Positions 26,217 through 36,438 of a stretch of 64,000 nt of DNA are shown here, piece by piece. This DNA is from Bacillus aerolatus. GTDB lineage: Bacteria; Bacillota; Bacilli; Bacillales; Domibacillaceae. The stretch is from NCBI RefSeq assembly GCF_009183655.1, contig NZ_WEIO01000001.1, positions 186,001-250,000 on the forward strand. Direction: 5' to 3'. The notes below the pieces were generated by a model. The model saw nothing but the letters and a program-made list of their open reading frames with translations. It was not told the origin of the DNA and did no database searches. Within the stretch, counting starts at the first letter, position 1. Each line of letters opens with the position of its first letter. Position numbers and translations under genes: made by a program.

Positions 26217-26387
26217 ATGAACGAATACGTGAAATATTTTATGGAAACTTTTCTTAGCTATTTAAATGAACCGAAACAAGTAAGAAAAGAAAAACGGCAG
26301 CGCAAACAAGCTGAACGTTCTGCATTTTCTTCGAGGTGGTTCGGTTTACTTCCCTGGGCGCTGCGCCAGCTTTTTAATAAAAAGTAA
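26217..26387 (+). CDS. yqzE: YqzE-like small protein
   Basis: 56 residues from ATG 26217 to TAA 26385-26387, with AAAGGAGG 7 bases upstream. The sequence has a hydrophobic-aromatic start (NEYVKYFMETFLSYLN), a very basic middle (KQVRKEKRQRKQ) and a C-terminal RWFGLLPWAL segment. This is the YqzE pattern, and yqzE follows comGG in B. subtilis, where it belongs to the ComK regulon. Function unknown. Confidence 0.82.
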   Translation: MNEYVKYFMETFLSYLNEPKQVRKEKRQRKQAERSAFSSRWFGLLPWALRQLFNKK

Positions 26388-26425
26388 GGCCGGCGCCTTT
26401 TGTCTATGGATAAAGCGGGCTTAAA

Positions 26426-27214
26426 TCATCCGCTTTGCGGCTGCAAATAAATGAGTCCGCCGTTAATAATGTCCGCGTAAATTTTAGGTGAGTATTGTTT
26501 TTCGAGAGCCGCTTTTTCGATAAAATAAGCTTCAGGCTTTTCCTCTTCTTCTTCATAAAAGCAATCGAGCAGATTTAAATCCTCTGCCCACCTTTTATTC
26601 GCTTTCACTGCCCAATCATGATTTTCTTTTTCAATTTGTGCCGTTAAAAACCGCTGCAGCCGCTTGACACCGCTCTGAGGTTTAATTAAAGGAGTAATTG
26701 TAAAAGAAAAATCAGGAATTTTTGATAATAATGATTTGCGGCTCAGTGCACTCATAAAATCTTCCTGAATCGAGCCGTTGATTAAATTCAGTCCGTACGA
26801 ATAAAAAATGTCTTTTTTGCGATCCGCTTCATAAGATACTTTCATATTCACTAACAGCCACGGATGGAGAGGCTGCTGACGGCCAAATCCTTTCTGTTCG
26901 TATAGGCGGATAAAACTCGCATGCCGCTTGGCTGATTGAAAAATTTGCTGCAGACGGGGAGCGCCAAAATGGACATTTTCACCTTTCAGCCCTTCAGGCG
27001 CTTTATCTTGATCGGTAATAAGCGTTAACGACAGCGGTTCTCCCTTCATGCCTGTTTTCTCAGCATAATGCCAATAAAAAGGTCGGTTCATCAGCTCTTT
27101 ATCAAGTTCGGGCGTCAGTTTTACAGTAAGTGAACCTTCTGTTTCTTCTAAGAACGTACATTCCGCCGCTTTAAAATAATCTTCAAGAAATAGATGAATT
27201 TCGTTTTTCAGCAA
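26426..27214 (-). CDS. yqhG: YqhG-like protein
   Basis: 262 residues from the TTG at 27212-27214 with AAGGAGAGG about 7 bases upstream; it overlaps the yqhH end by 32 bases, suggesting coupling. No membrane helix or signal. The sequence is mixed alpha/beta with an acidic patch (FYEEEEEKPEAYF, about 225-237). YqhG is a Bacillaceae family of unknown function always next to the SNF2 helicase gene yqhH; the partnership suggests a common task but none is known. Confidence 0.82.
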   Translation of the reverse strand: MLKNEIHLFLEDYFKAAECTFLEETEGSLTVKLTPELDKELMNRPFYWHYAEKTGMKGEPLSLTLITDQDKAPEGLKGENVHFGAPRLQQIFQSAKRHASFIRLYEQKGFGRQQPLHPWLLVNMKVSYEADRKKDIFYSYGLNLINGSIQEDFMSALSRKSLLSKIPDFSFTITPLIKPQSGVKRLQRFLTAQIEKENHDWAVKANKRWAEDLNLLDCFYEEEEEKPEAYFIEKAALEKQYSPKIYADIINGGLIYLQPQSG

Positions 27215-28883
27215 ATGATTCCTCTCCTTCTTTCCACTCTTTAGCGAGTTCAAGCGCTGCTTCCAAGTTTCTCATTTTTACTTGTAGTTCTCCTTCTGTT
27301 TTTGAATGTTGGAATATATCGGTCAAGTGTTCCTCCATATTTGGAATCTCCATCTTTTCCAAAATATCATCCAGTTGTCCGACAGCTTTTTCAAATAAAT
27401 GAATTTTTTCGTAGAGCAGCTGCAAAATCCGATCTTCAATTGTCTCTTCGATGCTGAAATTATAGATATGTACGTCTTCTGATTGTCCAAAACGGTGAAT
27501 CCTTCCAATCCTTTGTTCGAGCCGCATTGGATTCCACGGAAGGTCAAAGTTAATTAGGTGATGGCAAAATTGCAGGTTTAGTCCTTCGCCGCCAGCTTCT
27601 GTAGCGATTAGGACTTGCGCCTGATGTTGAAAAAGCTGTTTCATCCAGTCTTTTTTTCCGCGTTTAAAGCCGCCGCGAAAGGGAACAGAGGAAATGCCGT
27701 TTTGTTTAAAAAACCATTGCAAGTACATTTGTGTGGCCCGGTATTCCGTAAAAATAATTACTTTGTCATTAATAGATTGAATGAGCTCCAGTGCTTTTTG
27801 CGCTTTTGAGTTGTGTGTGATTTGTTCCATGTGAGATAAAATTTGCTGAAAGTGTTCAGGCAGTTCCATGCCGTCATCAAGCCATTTTTTCGCCATGTTT
27901 TTCAAAGTGAAAAAAACAGCTTCTTTACTGCTGCAAGCTTCCCTCTGTAAGGTAAGCAAAGAGAACGAAGAACGGACATCTTCCGGCTGGCTGCGGACAA
28001 AAAGCTGGAGAGCATCATAAAATGTGCGCTCTTTATCCGTGAAAGCGACTTTAATTGAATCTACTTTACGGGCTGCCCACTCAACACCAGTGTCTTGCCG
28101 ACGGTTGCGAATCATCACTTTATTCATCAGCTTCATTAAGTGATGGTGATTTTGTACTTGACGGTCTCCTTTTTTAAATTGCTCGCTAAATTGACTTTCA
28201 TTCCCTAAATGACCGGGCTTTAATAATGAAACAAGATGAAACATTTCATCTAACCTATTTTGAATTGGTGTGGCCGTCAGAAGCAGACAAAACTTCTTTT
28301 TTAAATGACGAATGAATTGATAGTTTTTTGTTTTATGGTTTTTTAATTTGTGAGCTTCATCAATGATGACTAAATCATAGTTCTGCTCATAAATTTTTTC
28401 TTTATGTGGACTTCGCTTCGCCATATCTATTGATGAAATAACAATGTCATATTGATCCCAGGCGTACAGCTTTTTTTGAGCGACAGCTGGAATGTAGAAT
28501 TTATTGTTTAATTCGCTTGCCCATTGTGAAACGAGAGAAGCAGGGGTCAATATCAATACTTTCTTTACAAGGCCGCGGACTAAATATTCTTTTAACACAA
28601 GTCCTGCTTCAATCGTTTTTCCAAGGCCGACTTCATCGGCTAAAATTGCTTTTCCATTCATTTCTTCAATCACTCTTCTCGCTGCTTCAAGCTGATGGGG
28701 AAGAGCGGTGAGCCCGGGCAAGAAAGCAGGAGCTAACAATCCTTCGAAATTTGATACCATCATTCGTGTTTCCATTTTTACGGTTGATTGAAAAAGCGGC
28801 CAGCTTCCCCATGGTCCGTCCTGCTCAATTCTTTTCTCTAACTCTTCTTCCCATGCGTGATTAAAACACATATCTACGTTCAT
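27183..28883 (-). CDS. yqhH: SNF2-family DEAH helicase (YqhH)
   Basis: 566 residues. Helicase motif I LADEVGLGKT near 78-87, motif II IIDEAH near 173-178, motif III LLTATPIQN near 198-206, and the C-terminal motif V/VI with GGEGLNLQFCHH and RIGRIHRFGQ (near 470). This is the RapA/SNF2 translocase core. It probably moves on double-stranded DNA or remodels protein-DNA complexes; the substrate is unknown. Divergent from gcvT, with the glycine riboswitch region between them. Confidence 0.9.
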   Translation of the reverse strand: MNVDMCFNHAWEEELEKRIEQDGPWGSWPLFQSTVKMETRMMVSNFEGLLAPAFLPGLTALPHQLEAARRVIEEMNGKAILADEVGLGKTIEAGLVLKEYLVRGLVKKVLILTPASLVSQWASELNNKFYIPAVAQKKLYAWDQYDIVISSIDMAKRSPHKEKIYEQNYDLVIIDEAHKLKNHKTKNYQFIRHLKKKFCLLLTATPIQNRLDEMFHLVSLLKPGHLGNESQFSEQFKKGDRQVQNHHHLMKLMNKVMIRNRRQDTGVEWAARKVDSIKVAFTDKERTFYDALQLFVRSQPEDVRSSFSLLTLQREACSSKEAVFFTLKNMAKKWLDDGMELPEHFQQILSHMEQITHNSKAQKALELIQSINDKVIIFTEYRATQMYLQWFFKQNGISSVPFRGGFKRGKKDWMKQLFQHQAQVLIATEAGGEGLNLQFCHHLINFDLPWNPMRLEQRIGRIHRFGQSEDVHIYNFSIEETIEDRILQLLYEKIHLFEKAVGQLDDILEKMEIPNMEEHLTDIFQHSKTEGELQVKMRNLEAALELAKEWKEGEESFAEKRNSSIS

Positions 28884-29049
28884 TTCAAAAACTCCTTTAT
28901 AAAATATATTGCCGAAACCTTATCTTTAATGGTAGGATGTAAGGGAACTAAATATTAAGTCATTTTGCAAAATCCGAACGTTTTTATTTTTTTCTAAACG
29001 GACGTTCATAGTATGCCCATTTTTTAATTAAATATAGCGAATGAAGGCG

Positions 29050-29209
29050 AGGGGAGAGACTGTGTATACAGCGCCGAAGGAGCAAACAAGCTTTTTGTGA
29101 ATCTCTCAGGCAAAAGAACTCTTGCTGGACGCACCTCTGGAGAGTGTTTCGATATCGAAACCACCAAAGAAGACACCTTGATTTATCAGGGGAAACTTTC
29201 AGGTTCAAG
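29050..29209 (+). promoter_or_regulatory. Tandem glycine riboswitch (gcvT type)
   Basis: Aptamer 1 is recognisable by GGGGAGAGAC, GCGCCGAAGGAGCAA and CTCTCAGGCAAAAGAAC, ending with CTGGACGCACCTCTGGAGAG. Aptamer 2 carries ACCACCAAAGAAGAC and GGGGAAACTTTCAGGTTC. This two-aptamer layout is the standard glycine riboswitch. The expression platform is the terminator hairpin directly downstream, so glycine should switch on the glycine-cleavage operon. Confidence 0.95.
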
Positions 29210-29250
29210 GACAGAGAACAACTTTTATAAGCTGTTCTCTGTCTTTTTTT
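29210..29250 (+). terminator. Riboswitch-controlled terminator before gcvT
   Basis: Stem GACAGAGAACA / TGTTCTCTGTC with a 12-base loop followed by TTTTTTT. It begins directly where aptamer 2 ends, so its stem can compete with ligand-bound aptamer pairing. Confidence 0.9.
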
Positions 29251-29317
29251 CGCGGAAAAATAATTGAATGGACAGCAAAATGACGATGAACTAATAGATG
29301 ATGAAGGGGGAAGGGAA

Positions 29318-30418
29318 ATGGGAGAATTAAAGCGCACACCGCTGTTTGAATCGTATAAAGAATACGGAGCAAAAACAATCGATTTTGGAGGATGGGAACT
29401 GCCTGTCCAGTTTTCAAGCATTAAAGAAGAGCATGAAGCTGTACGGACTAAGGCAGGGCTTTTTGATGTATCTCATATGGGAGAAATCGCGGTAAAGGGA
29501 AAAGACGCATTAGCGTTCCTGCAAAAAATGATGACGAACGATTTGGCCAATCTTCAGCCTGATCAAGCTATTTACACAGTGATGTGTAATGAAACAGGCG
29601 GTACGATTGATGATTTGCTCGTCTACATGCTGGCTGAAGAAGATTACCTTCTCGTCGTGAATGCAGCCAATACGGATAAGGATTTTAAGTGGCTAAAACA
29701 GCACCAGGCGGGCGAAGTACAAATTGATAATGTATCAACAGACTGGGCTCAGCTCGCAATCCAAGGTCCGCTTGCAGAAAGCATACTGCAACAGCTTGTT
29801 AAAGAAGTGGATTTAAGTGAAATAAAGTTCTTTAAATTCCGTCAGAATGTCAATATTAACGGCGTGCATGCGCTTGTGTCCCGGACAGGCTATACCGGTG
29901 AAGACGGTTTTGAAATTTACAGCCGGAGTGAAGATGCACCTAAGCTGTGGAAAGATTTGTTAGAAGCGGGCAAAGAAGAAGGGCTCGTTCCGTGCGGTCT
30001 TGGCGCTCGCGACACGCTTCGTTTTGAAGCGAATCTTGTGCTTTACGGCCAGGAATTGTCAGAAGAGATTTCACCGCTTGAAGCCGGACTCGGTTTTGCA
30101 GTCAAAACGAATAAAGCGGATTTTATCGGTCTTGCTGTTTTGAAAGCCCAAAAAGAAAATGGACCTGCCAGAAAATTGATCGGTCTTGAAATGATCGACC
30201 GGGGCATTCCGCGCCATGGCTATCCTGTGTTTTCCAACGATGAGGAAGTGGGTTATGTCACAACTGGCACCCAATCGCCGACATTAAAGAAAAATATCGG
30301 TCTCGCTTTAGTAAAAGCCGAGTTAGCCGTACCTGAGCAAGAAATGTTTGTAGAGATTCGCGGAAAAAAATTAGCGGCCAAAACAGTAAAGCCACCGTTT
30401 TACAAACGTTCAAAATAA
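29318..30418 (+). CDS. gcvT: GcvT, aminomethyltransferase (T protein) of the glycine cleavage system
   Basis: 366 residues from the ATG at 29318, preceded by AAGGGGGAAGGG. The N-terminal [20 protein letters not shown] and [10 protein letters not shown] segments, and the folate-site [14 protein letters not shown] segment near 195-208, are typical. It moves the aminomethyl group from lipoylated H protein to THF, giving methylene-THF and ammonia. First gene of gcvT-PA-PB under the glycine riboswitch. gcvH is not in the window. Confidence 0.95.
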   Translation: MGELKRTPLFESYKEYGAKTIDFGGWELPVQFSSIKEEHEAVRTKAGLFDVSHMGEIAVKGKDALAFLQKMMTNDLANLQPDQAIYTVMCNETGGTIDDLLVYMLAEEDYLLVVNAANTDKDFKWLKQHQAGEVQIDNVSTDWAQLAIQGPLAESILQQLVKEVDLSEIKFFKFRQNVNINGVHALVSRTGYTGEDGFEIYSRSEDAPKLWKDLLEAGKEEGLVPCGLGARDTLRFEANLVLYGQELSEEISPLEAGLGFAVKTNKADFIGLAVLKAQKENGPARKLIGLEMIDRGIPRHGYPVFSNDEEVGYVTTGTQSPTLKKNIGLALVKAELAVPEQEMFVEIRGKKLAAKTVKPPFYKRSK

Positions 30419-30440
30419 GAGTAGAGGGAAGGGGAAAATT

Positions 30441-31787
30441 ATGAAGCATCGTTACTTGCCAATGACAGAATCCGACAAAAAAGAAATGCTTTCAGCTGTC
30501 GGTGTCCAAACTATAGATGAGTTATTTGAAGATATCCCTGAAAAAGTACGCTTTAAAGGGTTGTACAACATTAAAGAAGCGAAAGCAGAACCAGCGTTGA
30601 AAAAAGAATTAAGTGCTTTGGCCGCAAAAAACGCCAATGCAAAAGAGTATGCTTCTTTTCTTGGAGCCGGCGTCTACGACCACTATGCACCGTCGATTGT
30701 GGATCATGTCATTTCCCGCTCTGAATTTTACACGGCGTATACACCGTATCAGCCGGAAATTTCTCAAGGTGAGCTGCAGGCTATTTTTGAATTCCAAACG
30801 ATGATTTGTGAATTGACAGGAATGGACGTTGCCAACTCTTCTATGTATGATGGCGGCACAGCTCTTGCAGAAGCAGCGATGCTTAGTGCGGGTCAGACGA
30901 AAAGAACGAAAGTGCTCGTGTCGGAAACGGTTCATCCGGAATCTCGCGACGTGTTGAGAATGTATGCTAAAGGACAAAACATTGAAGTAGTGGAAGTCCC
31001 TCATAAAGACGGGGTAACCGATATCGACCGCTTAAATGAGCTTGTTGACAGTGACACAGCGGCAGTCATCGTTCAATATCCAAACTTTTTCGGTGCAATT
31101 GAGTCATTGCCAGAAGTTGAAAAAGCTGCACACGGCGAAAAAGCGATGTTTGTCGTTTCTTCTAATCCACTTTCATTAGGAGCGCTCACGCCTCCGGGGA
31201 AATTTGGCGCTGATATCGTGATTGGCGATGCACAGCCATTCGGCATTCCGGCCCAATTTGGCGGGCCGCACTGCGGATATTTTGCGGTAACGAAAAAGTT
31301 AATGAGAAAAGTACCAGGCCGTCTTGTCGGTCAAACGCATGATGAAGAAGGCCGCCGCGGGTTTGTTTTGACGCTGCAGGCACGCGAGCAGCATATCCGT
31401 CGTGATAAAGCGACGTCTAATATTTGTTCCAATCAGGCGCTTAATGCCTTGGCAGCAAGCGTAGCGATGACGGCACTAGGCAAAGCCGGCGTCCGTGAAA
31501 TTGCTGTACAAAACTTGCAAAAAGCATTTTATGCGAGAGAGTCTCTTAAGAAAAACGGTGTCGAAATTGTATTCGATACTCCTGTATTCAACGAATTTGT
31601 TGTTCGTCTGAACAAGCCGGTGAAAGAAGTGAATCAAAAGCTGCTTGAAAAAGGCATCATCGGCGGCTATGACCTCGGGCTTACGTATGAAGGATTGGAA
31701 AAATGCATGCTAGTCGCTGTCACAGAACTACGGACGAAAGAAGAAATTGAACTCTTTGCTAAAGAATTGGGGGATAGCCATGAATAA
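30441..31787 (+). CDS. gcvPA: GcvPA, glycine dehydrogenase (decarboxylating) subunit 1
   Basis: 448 residues, the N-terminal half of the P protein, separate in Firmicutes. It starts [17 protein letters not shown], and the family's [18 protein letters not shown]-like segment is present at about 100-115. It forms an alpha2beta2 enzyme with GcvPB; the PLP lysine is in GcvPB. ATG with AGGGAAGGGGA. Its end overlaps the gcvPB start by 8 bases. Confidence 0.95.
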   Translation: MKHRYLPMTESDKKEMLSAVGVQTIDELFEDIPEKVRFKGLYNIKEAKAEPALKKELSALAAKNANAKEYASFLGAGVYDHYAPSIVDHVISRSEFYTAYTPYQPEISQGELQAIFEFQTMICELTGMDVANSSMYDGGTALAEAAMLSAGQTKRTKVLVSETVHPESRDVLRMYAKGQNIEVVEVPHKDGVTDIDRLNELVDSDTAAVIVQYPNFFGAIESLPEVEKAAHGEKAMFVVSSNPLSLGALTPPGKFGADIVIGDAQPFGIPAQFGGPHCGYFAVTKKLMRKVPGRLVGQTHDEEGRRGFVLTLQAREQHIRRDKATSNICSNQALNALAASVAMTALGKAGVREIAVQNLQKAFYARESLKKNGVEIVFDTPVFNEFVVRLNKPVKEVNQKLLEKGIIGGYDLGLTYEGLEKCMLVAVTELRTKEEIELFAKELGDSHE

Positions 31788-33252
31788 GAAGGACCAGGAG
31801 CTTATTTTTGAAGTGTCTCAGCCAGGACGGATTGGTTACAGTCTGCCTGAACTGGATGTGCCGGAAACAGACGTAGCCGCACTTTTGCCTGATGGATATT
31901 TGCGCGAAGAAGCACCTGAGCTTCCTGAAGTATCTGAACTTGATATTATGCGTCATTATACAGCGCTGTCGAAAAGAAACCACGGAATCGATTCAGGGTT
32001 TTATCCACTCGGTTCCTGTACGATGAAATATAATCCGAAAATCAATGAAGATGTGGCCCGTTTTGACGGCTTTGCTCATATTCACCCGCTCCAGCAGGAA
32101 GAAACGGTGCAGGGGGCCATGGAATTAATGTATGACCTCCAGGAACACCTGAAAGAAATTACCGGCATGGATGAAGTCACGCTGCAGCCGGCCGCAGGTG
32201 CCCACGGCGAGTGGACGGGTCTGATGATGATCCGTGCTTTCCACGAAGCAAACGGCGATTTCAACCGTACAAAAGTCATCGTGCCGGATTCTGCTCACGG
32301 AACGAACCCTGCTTCTGCGACAGTCGCCGGCTTTGAAACAATCACTGTGAAATCAGGTGAAGACGGATTAGTGGATTTGGAAGATTTAAAGCGTGTTGTT
32401 GACGAAACAACCGCTGCGCTCATGCTGACAAATCCCAATACGCTCGGCTTGTTTGAAGAAAATATTTTGGAAATGGCTGAAATTATTCACGGGGTCGGCG
32501 GCAAGCTGTATTATGATGGTGCGAATTTAAATGCGGTTATGTCGAAAGCGCGCCCGGGCGATATGGGCTTTGACGTCGTCCATTTAAATCTTCATAAAAC
32601 GTTCACTGGCCCTCATGGCGGCGGCGGTCCAGGGTCTGGCCCTGTCGGCGTCAAGGCAGATTTAATTCCGTACTTGCCGAAACCGGTGCTTGTGAAAAAA
32701 GAGGGCGTTTACCACTTTGACTACAACCGCCCGCAGGCGATCGGGCGCGTAAAGCCTTTCTACGGAAACTTTGGCATTAACGTCCGTGCGTATACGTATA
32801 TTCGTTCCATGGGTCCTGATGGCTTAAAAGCAGTGACAGAGTACGCGGTATTAAATGCGAACTATATGATGCGCCGCCTTGCTCCTTATTTTGATTTACC
32901 ATTTAACCGCCATTGCAAGCATGAGTTTGTTCTAAGCGGCAAACGCCAGAAAAAGCTTGGCGTGCGTACGCTCGATATGGCGAAGCGCCTGCTTGATTTT
33001 GGCTATCATCCGCCAACGATCTACTTCCCGCTGAATGTAGAAGAGTGCATCATGATTGAGCCGACAGAAACAGAATCGAAAGAAACGCTTGATGCATTTA
33101 TCGATGCAATGATCCGAATTGCGAAAGAAGCAGAAACGAATCCTGAAATCGTTCAGGAAGCGCCGCATACAACAGTAATTGGCAGACTTGATGAAACGAC
33201 AGCTGCCCGTAAACCTGTTCTTCGCTATGAAAAAGAATTACAAAACGTATAA
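31780..33252 (+). CDS. gcvPB: GcvPB, glycine dehydrogenase (decarboxylating) subunit 2
   Basis: 490 residues from the ATG at 31780 (TTGGGGGAT upstream; overlaps gcvPA). It contains the PLP-binding lysine in HLNLHKTF, followed by the glycine-rich [14 protein letters not shown] loop, and the substrate-binding [11 protein letters not shown] segment near 71. It decarboxylates glycine and passes the aminomethyl group to lipoyl-GcvH. A bidirectional terminator follows. Confidence 0.95.
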   Translation: MNKKDQELIFEVSQPGRIGYSLPELDVPETDVAALLPDGYLREEAPELPEVSELDIMRHYTALSKRNHGIDSGFYPLGSCTMKYNPKINEDVARFDGFAHIHPLQQEETVQGAMELMYDLQEHLKEITGMDEVTLQPAAGAHGEWTGLMMIRAFHEANGDFNRTKVIVPDSAHGTNPASATVAGFETITVKSGEDGLVDLEDLKRVVDETTAALMLTNPNTLGLFEENILEMAEIIHGVGGKLYYDGANLNAVMSKARPGDMGFDVVHLNLHKTFTGPHGGGGPGSGPVGVKADLIPYLPKPVLVKKEGVYHFDYNRPQAIGRVKPFYGNFGINVRAYTYIRSMGPDGLKAVTEYAVLNANYMMRRLAPYFDLPFNRHCKHEFVLSGKRQKKLGVRTLDMAKRLLDFGYHPPTIYFPLNVEECIMIEPTETESKETLDAFIDAMIRIAKEAETNPEIVQEAPHTTVIGRLDETTAARKPVLRYEKELQNV

Positions 33253-33254
33253 AT

Positions 33255-33284
33255 AAAAAACTGCCTCGAAGGAGGCAGTTTTTT
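33255..33284. terminator. Bidirectional terminator, gcvPB / yqhL
   Basis: Stem AAAAAACTGCCTC / GAGGCAGTTTTTT with a GAAG loop. Confidence 0.92.
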
Positions 33285-33657
33285 ATTTGCTTTTTACTTT
33301 TCCAGTCCATTTTTTAAAGCCGCCTTCAAGATGATGAAGGTCCCGGTAGCCTTTTTTGTACAATGTCTGGGCCGCTCGACCGCTGCGAAGGCCGCTTTGG
33401 CAATACAGGTAAACCGGCTTGTCCGGACGAATTTCCTTCATGCGCGTTTTCATTTGTGTAAGCGGAACGTTGCGCGCGCCTAATATATGGCCAGCTTCAA
33501 ATTCATTCGGTTCACGGACATCAATGAGCTGTGCTTTGCGGTAGCCTTTAATGAACTCTTCCTGCGAGAGCGGCTTGACCGCTTTTTTTTGGGAAAAATA
33601 CATATATAAAGTATACAAAATAATGGCGCCTAATATTGCAGCTATTGTATAGAGCAA
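33283..33657 (-). CDS. yqhL: Membrane-anchored rhodanese-like sulfurtransferase (YqhL)
   Basis: 124 residues from the TTG at 33655-33657, which has AAGGGG about 8 bases upstream; a GTG at 33664-33666 is too close to that site. One N-terminal helix (about 2-20) is followed by a single rhodanese domain with LIDVREPNEFEAGHI, catalytic Cys in YLYCQSGLRSGRAA, and the closing LEGGFKKW. It probably moves sulfane sulfur at the membrane. Gene order gcvPB-yqhL-lipM as in B. subtilis. Confidence 0.85.
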   Translation of the reverse strand: MLYTIAAILGAIILYTLYMYFSQKKAVKPLSQEEFIKGYRKAQLIDVREPNEFEAGHILGARNVPLTQMKTRMKEIRPDKPVYLYCQSGLRSGRAAQTLYKKGYRDLHHLEGGFKKWTGKVKSK

Positions 33658-33827
33658 TGGATACACCCCTTCCTGGTAAACATGCGCTAACCTCTATTAT
33701 AAACGCGGGTACGTGAAGAATCAAAAGAAATAAACAGCTGTTTATCATGTGTCTTTTTCTTTGTTTTTTCTTCGGCTTTTGATACACTAAATGGGTTGAA
33801 TTTATAATAAAGAAGGCGGCAGTCACG

Positions 33828-34664
33828 ATGAAAAAAGAGATTTGGAAATTTGTTGATTCCGGCCGTCAATCGGCGAGCTTTAATATGGCTATGGATGAAG
33901 CACTTTTAGAGTGGCACAGCGAAGGGAAAATCCCACCGGTCATCCGTTTTTACGGCTGGGAACCGGCAGCGTTGTCGATCGGCTATTTTCAAAAAGCGGA
34001 AAAGGAAATTGATTTTGACGCAGTGAAACGGCACGGGCTTGGTTTCGTCCGTCGTCCGACCGGTGGAAGAGGCGTGCTCCACGAGCATGAGCTGACGTAC
34101 AGCGTGATTGTGACAGAAGAGCATCCAAATATGCCTGCGGGCGTGACAGAAGCGTATAGAGTGATATCTGAAGGGATTTTAAAAGGGTTCCGCCATCTTG
34201 GCTTAGATGCCTATTTCGCCATACCGAGGACAGAAGAAGAGAAAAGCAGTTTGAAAAATCCACGGTCATCTGTTTGCTTTGATGCGCCGAGCTGGTATGA
34301 GCTTGTTGTCGAAGGGCGGAAGGTAGCCGGAAGCGCGCAAACGAGACAAAAAGGCGTCATTTTGCAGCACGGGTCGATTTTACTCGATCTCGATGAAGAT
34401 AAGCTGTTCAGTTTGTTTACATATCCGAATGAACGTTTGAAAGAGCGGATGCAGCAGGCCTTTAAAAATAAAGCCGTGGCTGTCAATGACATCAGCTCGA
34501 ATAAAATAACGCTGCAAATGGCAGGCGAAGCATTTAAGAAAGGGTTTGAAGAAGGTCTGGAAATTGAGCTGGAACCGCTTGAGTTTTCAAAGGAGCAAAC
34601 GGCTTATATTGAGCGGCTCGCAATAGAAAAGTATTCTTCTGATGATTGGAATTTTAAAAGGTGA
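33828..34664 (+). CDS. lipM: LipM, octanoyl-[GcvH]:protein octanoyltransferase
   Basis: 278 residues in the lipoate-ligase fold. The catalytic Cys is C150 in [11 protein letters not shown], the residue number known for B. subtilis LipM, and the conserved lysine is in [10 protein letters not shown] near 165. [19 protein letters not shown] is the substrate-binding loop (about 75-93). It transfers octanoate from ACP to GcvH, the first step of lipoate assembly, which fits its place after the gcv operon. ATG with GAAGGCGG upstream. Confidence 0.93.
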   Translation: MKKEIWKFVDSGRQSASFNMAMDEALLEWHSEGKIPPVIRFYGWEPAALSIGYFQKAEKEIDFDAVKRHGLGFVRRPTGGRGVLHEHELTYSVIVTEEHPNMPAGVTEAYRVISEGILKGFRHLGLDAYFAIPRTEEEKSSLKNPRSSVCFDAPSWYELVVEGRKVAGSAQTRQKGVILQHGSILLDLDEDKLFSLFTYPNERLKERMQQAFKNKAVAVNDISSNKITLQMAGEAFKKGFEEGLEIELEPLEFSKEQTAYIERLAIEKYSSDDWNFKR

Positions 34665-34672
34665 ATGGGCAG

Positions 34673-34713
34673 GAAAAAGAGAAACCGGCCTTCGGGCTTG
34701 TTCTCTTTTTTTG
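34673..34713 (+). terminator. Terminator after lipM
   Basis: Imperfect stem AAAAAGAGAA...TTCTCTTTTT capped by a CC-TTCG-GG tetraloop hairpin, followed by a T-run. Confidence 0.75.
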
Positions 34714-34833
34714 CGGAAAAACGAACAGGGGTTTCTATTAACTGCAACGGTGAAAATTTTTCTTTTCTCGGGAATAATGGCGGTTTTTCTAGCGTAAATT
34801 CATTTTTACCGGCAAATCCGGCTGTTTTTCAAC

Positions 34834-34909
34834 TTGACAAAAAAATGTTTTTAACTCAATATATAGTAATGAATCAAGAAGAACAAACACAATATATTGT
34901 GTTTGTTCT
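34834..34909 (+). promoter_or_regulatory. nrdJ promoter region with two NrdR boxes and a 30-bp palindrome
   Basis: TTGACA at 34834-34839 is a consensus -35. Where the -10 should be lies NrdR box 1, ACTCAATATATAGTAA (34854-34869). Box 2, ACACAATATATTGTGT (34887-34902), is a full match to the NrdR consensus acaCwAtATaTwGtgt and is the centre of a perfect 30-bp palindrome (34880-34909). The boxes start 33 bp apart, about three helical turns. It implies repression by NrdR in response to (d)ATP. No gene lies in 34665-34983. Confidence 0.85.
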
Positions 34910-34983
34910 AGTTTTTGATCAAAGTATATGAATACAATGTTTGAAATGACTATGAACCTTGTAGAAGAAAAGGAGTTGTGATT

Positions 34984-36423
34984 ATGTCTGTTGCGTCACA
35001 AAAGAATATGTCCCTCAACATCGACAGGCTGAACAAAGACATCAGCGTCTTTCCTCAAGTCCATCCTGTCACCCCCGATATGAAAATCACTCACAAAGGG
35101 GTTTCACGTCTCGTAATGATCGACCGCTATTCGTTTAAAGACACGGAGAAAGTCACATTAACAGAAGGCGATTTTGTTGTGTTAACGATTAAGGAAGATC
35201 CGAAATTTCCCGCACGAGGAGTTGGCTTTATCGTCAGCATCGACTGGCAGGAGAAAAAGGCGGAAGTGCTTGTGGATGAAGAATTCCGCAGTGCGCTTGA
35301 TGATCCGAAAGAACAGGAAACGGGTATTATCCGCCGTCCGCTCGATGTGATTGAAAAGCCGCTCGAAATCTACTACGAGCAAATCGCCAAAAGAAACGCA
35401 ACAGGCCTTGCTTCTGTCGAAAAAACAGAAGAGAAGCGGAAAGAATGGTTCGAAAAGTTTTATAACGAACTTGTGAACTTAAACTTCATTCCAGCAGGAC
35501 GTGTCCTTTACGGAGCGGGTGCACAGACGGATGTTACGTACTTCAACTGCTACGTTATGCCGTTCGTTCCCGATTCGCGCGAAGGCATTTCCGAACACCG
35601 CAAGCAAGTAATGGAAATCATGAGCCGCGGCGGCGGAGTCGGCACAAACGGCTCAACCCTTCGTCCGCGCAACACACTCGCCAAAGGCGTCAACGGAAAA
35701 TCTTCCGGGTCAGTTTCCTGGCTTGATGACATTGCGAAATTAACGCATCTTGTGGAACAGGGTGGATCAAGACGTGGAGCACAAATGATTATGCTGGCAG
35801 ACTGGCATCCGGATATCGTAGAATTCATTATTTCCAAAATGCAAAATCCGCGTATTTTACGCTATTTGCTTGAAAATACCGAAGATGAACAAATTAAAAA
35901 AGCGGCGAAGGACAAGCTGAACTTCAAACCGCTCACTGAACGTGAAGAAGCGATGTATCAAGGAGTCGTGAATTACAAACACATCCCGGGCTACGGCGGA
36001 TTCAGTGCTGAAATTATTAAAGAAGCAGAAGAAAAGTTGAAAACAGGCGGGACGTATACCGTTCATAATCCTGATTTCTTAACAGGCGCTAACATTTCTA
36101 TCTGCTTGACAAAAGATTTCATGGAAGCGGTAGAAAAAGACACTGAATACGAACTGCGCTTCCCGGCTGTTGAAAAATATACAAAAGAAGAAATGGCTCA
36201 TTACAATGAGAAATGGCACGAAGTCGGTGACGTCCGCGAATGGGAAAAACAAGGCTATGCTGTACGCACATACCGCAAAATCAAGGCGCGTGAACTATGG
36301 AACTTGATCAACATTTGCGCAACGTACTCAGCAGAACCGGGCATTTTCTTTATTGATAATGCGAACGAAATGACGAATGCGAAAGCGTATGGACAGCAAG
36401 TAGTAGCAACGAATCCGTGTGGT
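34984..36423 (+). CDS. nrdJ: Class II (adenosylcobalamin-dependent) ribonucleotide reductase NrdJ, exon 1
   Basis: 480 codons from the ATG at 34984 (AAGGAG 8 bases upstream; a GTG at 34978 is too close). It reduces ribonucleotides to deoxyribonucleotides using a B12-generated thiyl radical. Visible: the redox-active cysteine in TYFNCYVMP, the allosteric/substrate region RGGGVGTNGSTLRPR, and at the end N477-P478-C479-G480, where C479 is the thiyl cysteine. The exon stops exactly after NPCG. Reading through gives ten intron-coded residues and a TAA at 36454. With exon 2 the product is 853 residues, normal for Bacillaceae NrdJ. In B. subtilis mntR lies at this position. Confidence 0.9.
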
Positions 36424-36438
36424 GGATTTCGCCTCACG
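36416..36438 (+). other. P1 helix of the nrdJ group I intron (5' splice site)
   Basis: Exon CGTGTGGT (36416-36423) pairs with the intron guide GCCTCACG (36431-36438), leaving the 7-base loop GGATTTC. Seven of eight positions pair (one U-U mismatch) and the splice-site pair is the diagnostic U.G wobble, 36423 with 36431. TTC at 36428-36430 pairs with the first exon 2 bases GAA (37631-37633), forming P10. Confidence 0.85.

Noticed and set aside
34665-34931. 88-codon plus-strand ORF after lipM
   Set aside because: It runs through the lipM terminator, the nrdJ promoter and the NrdR boxes; no ribosome-binding site and low-complexity product.
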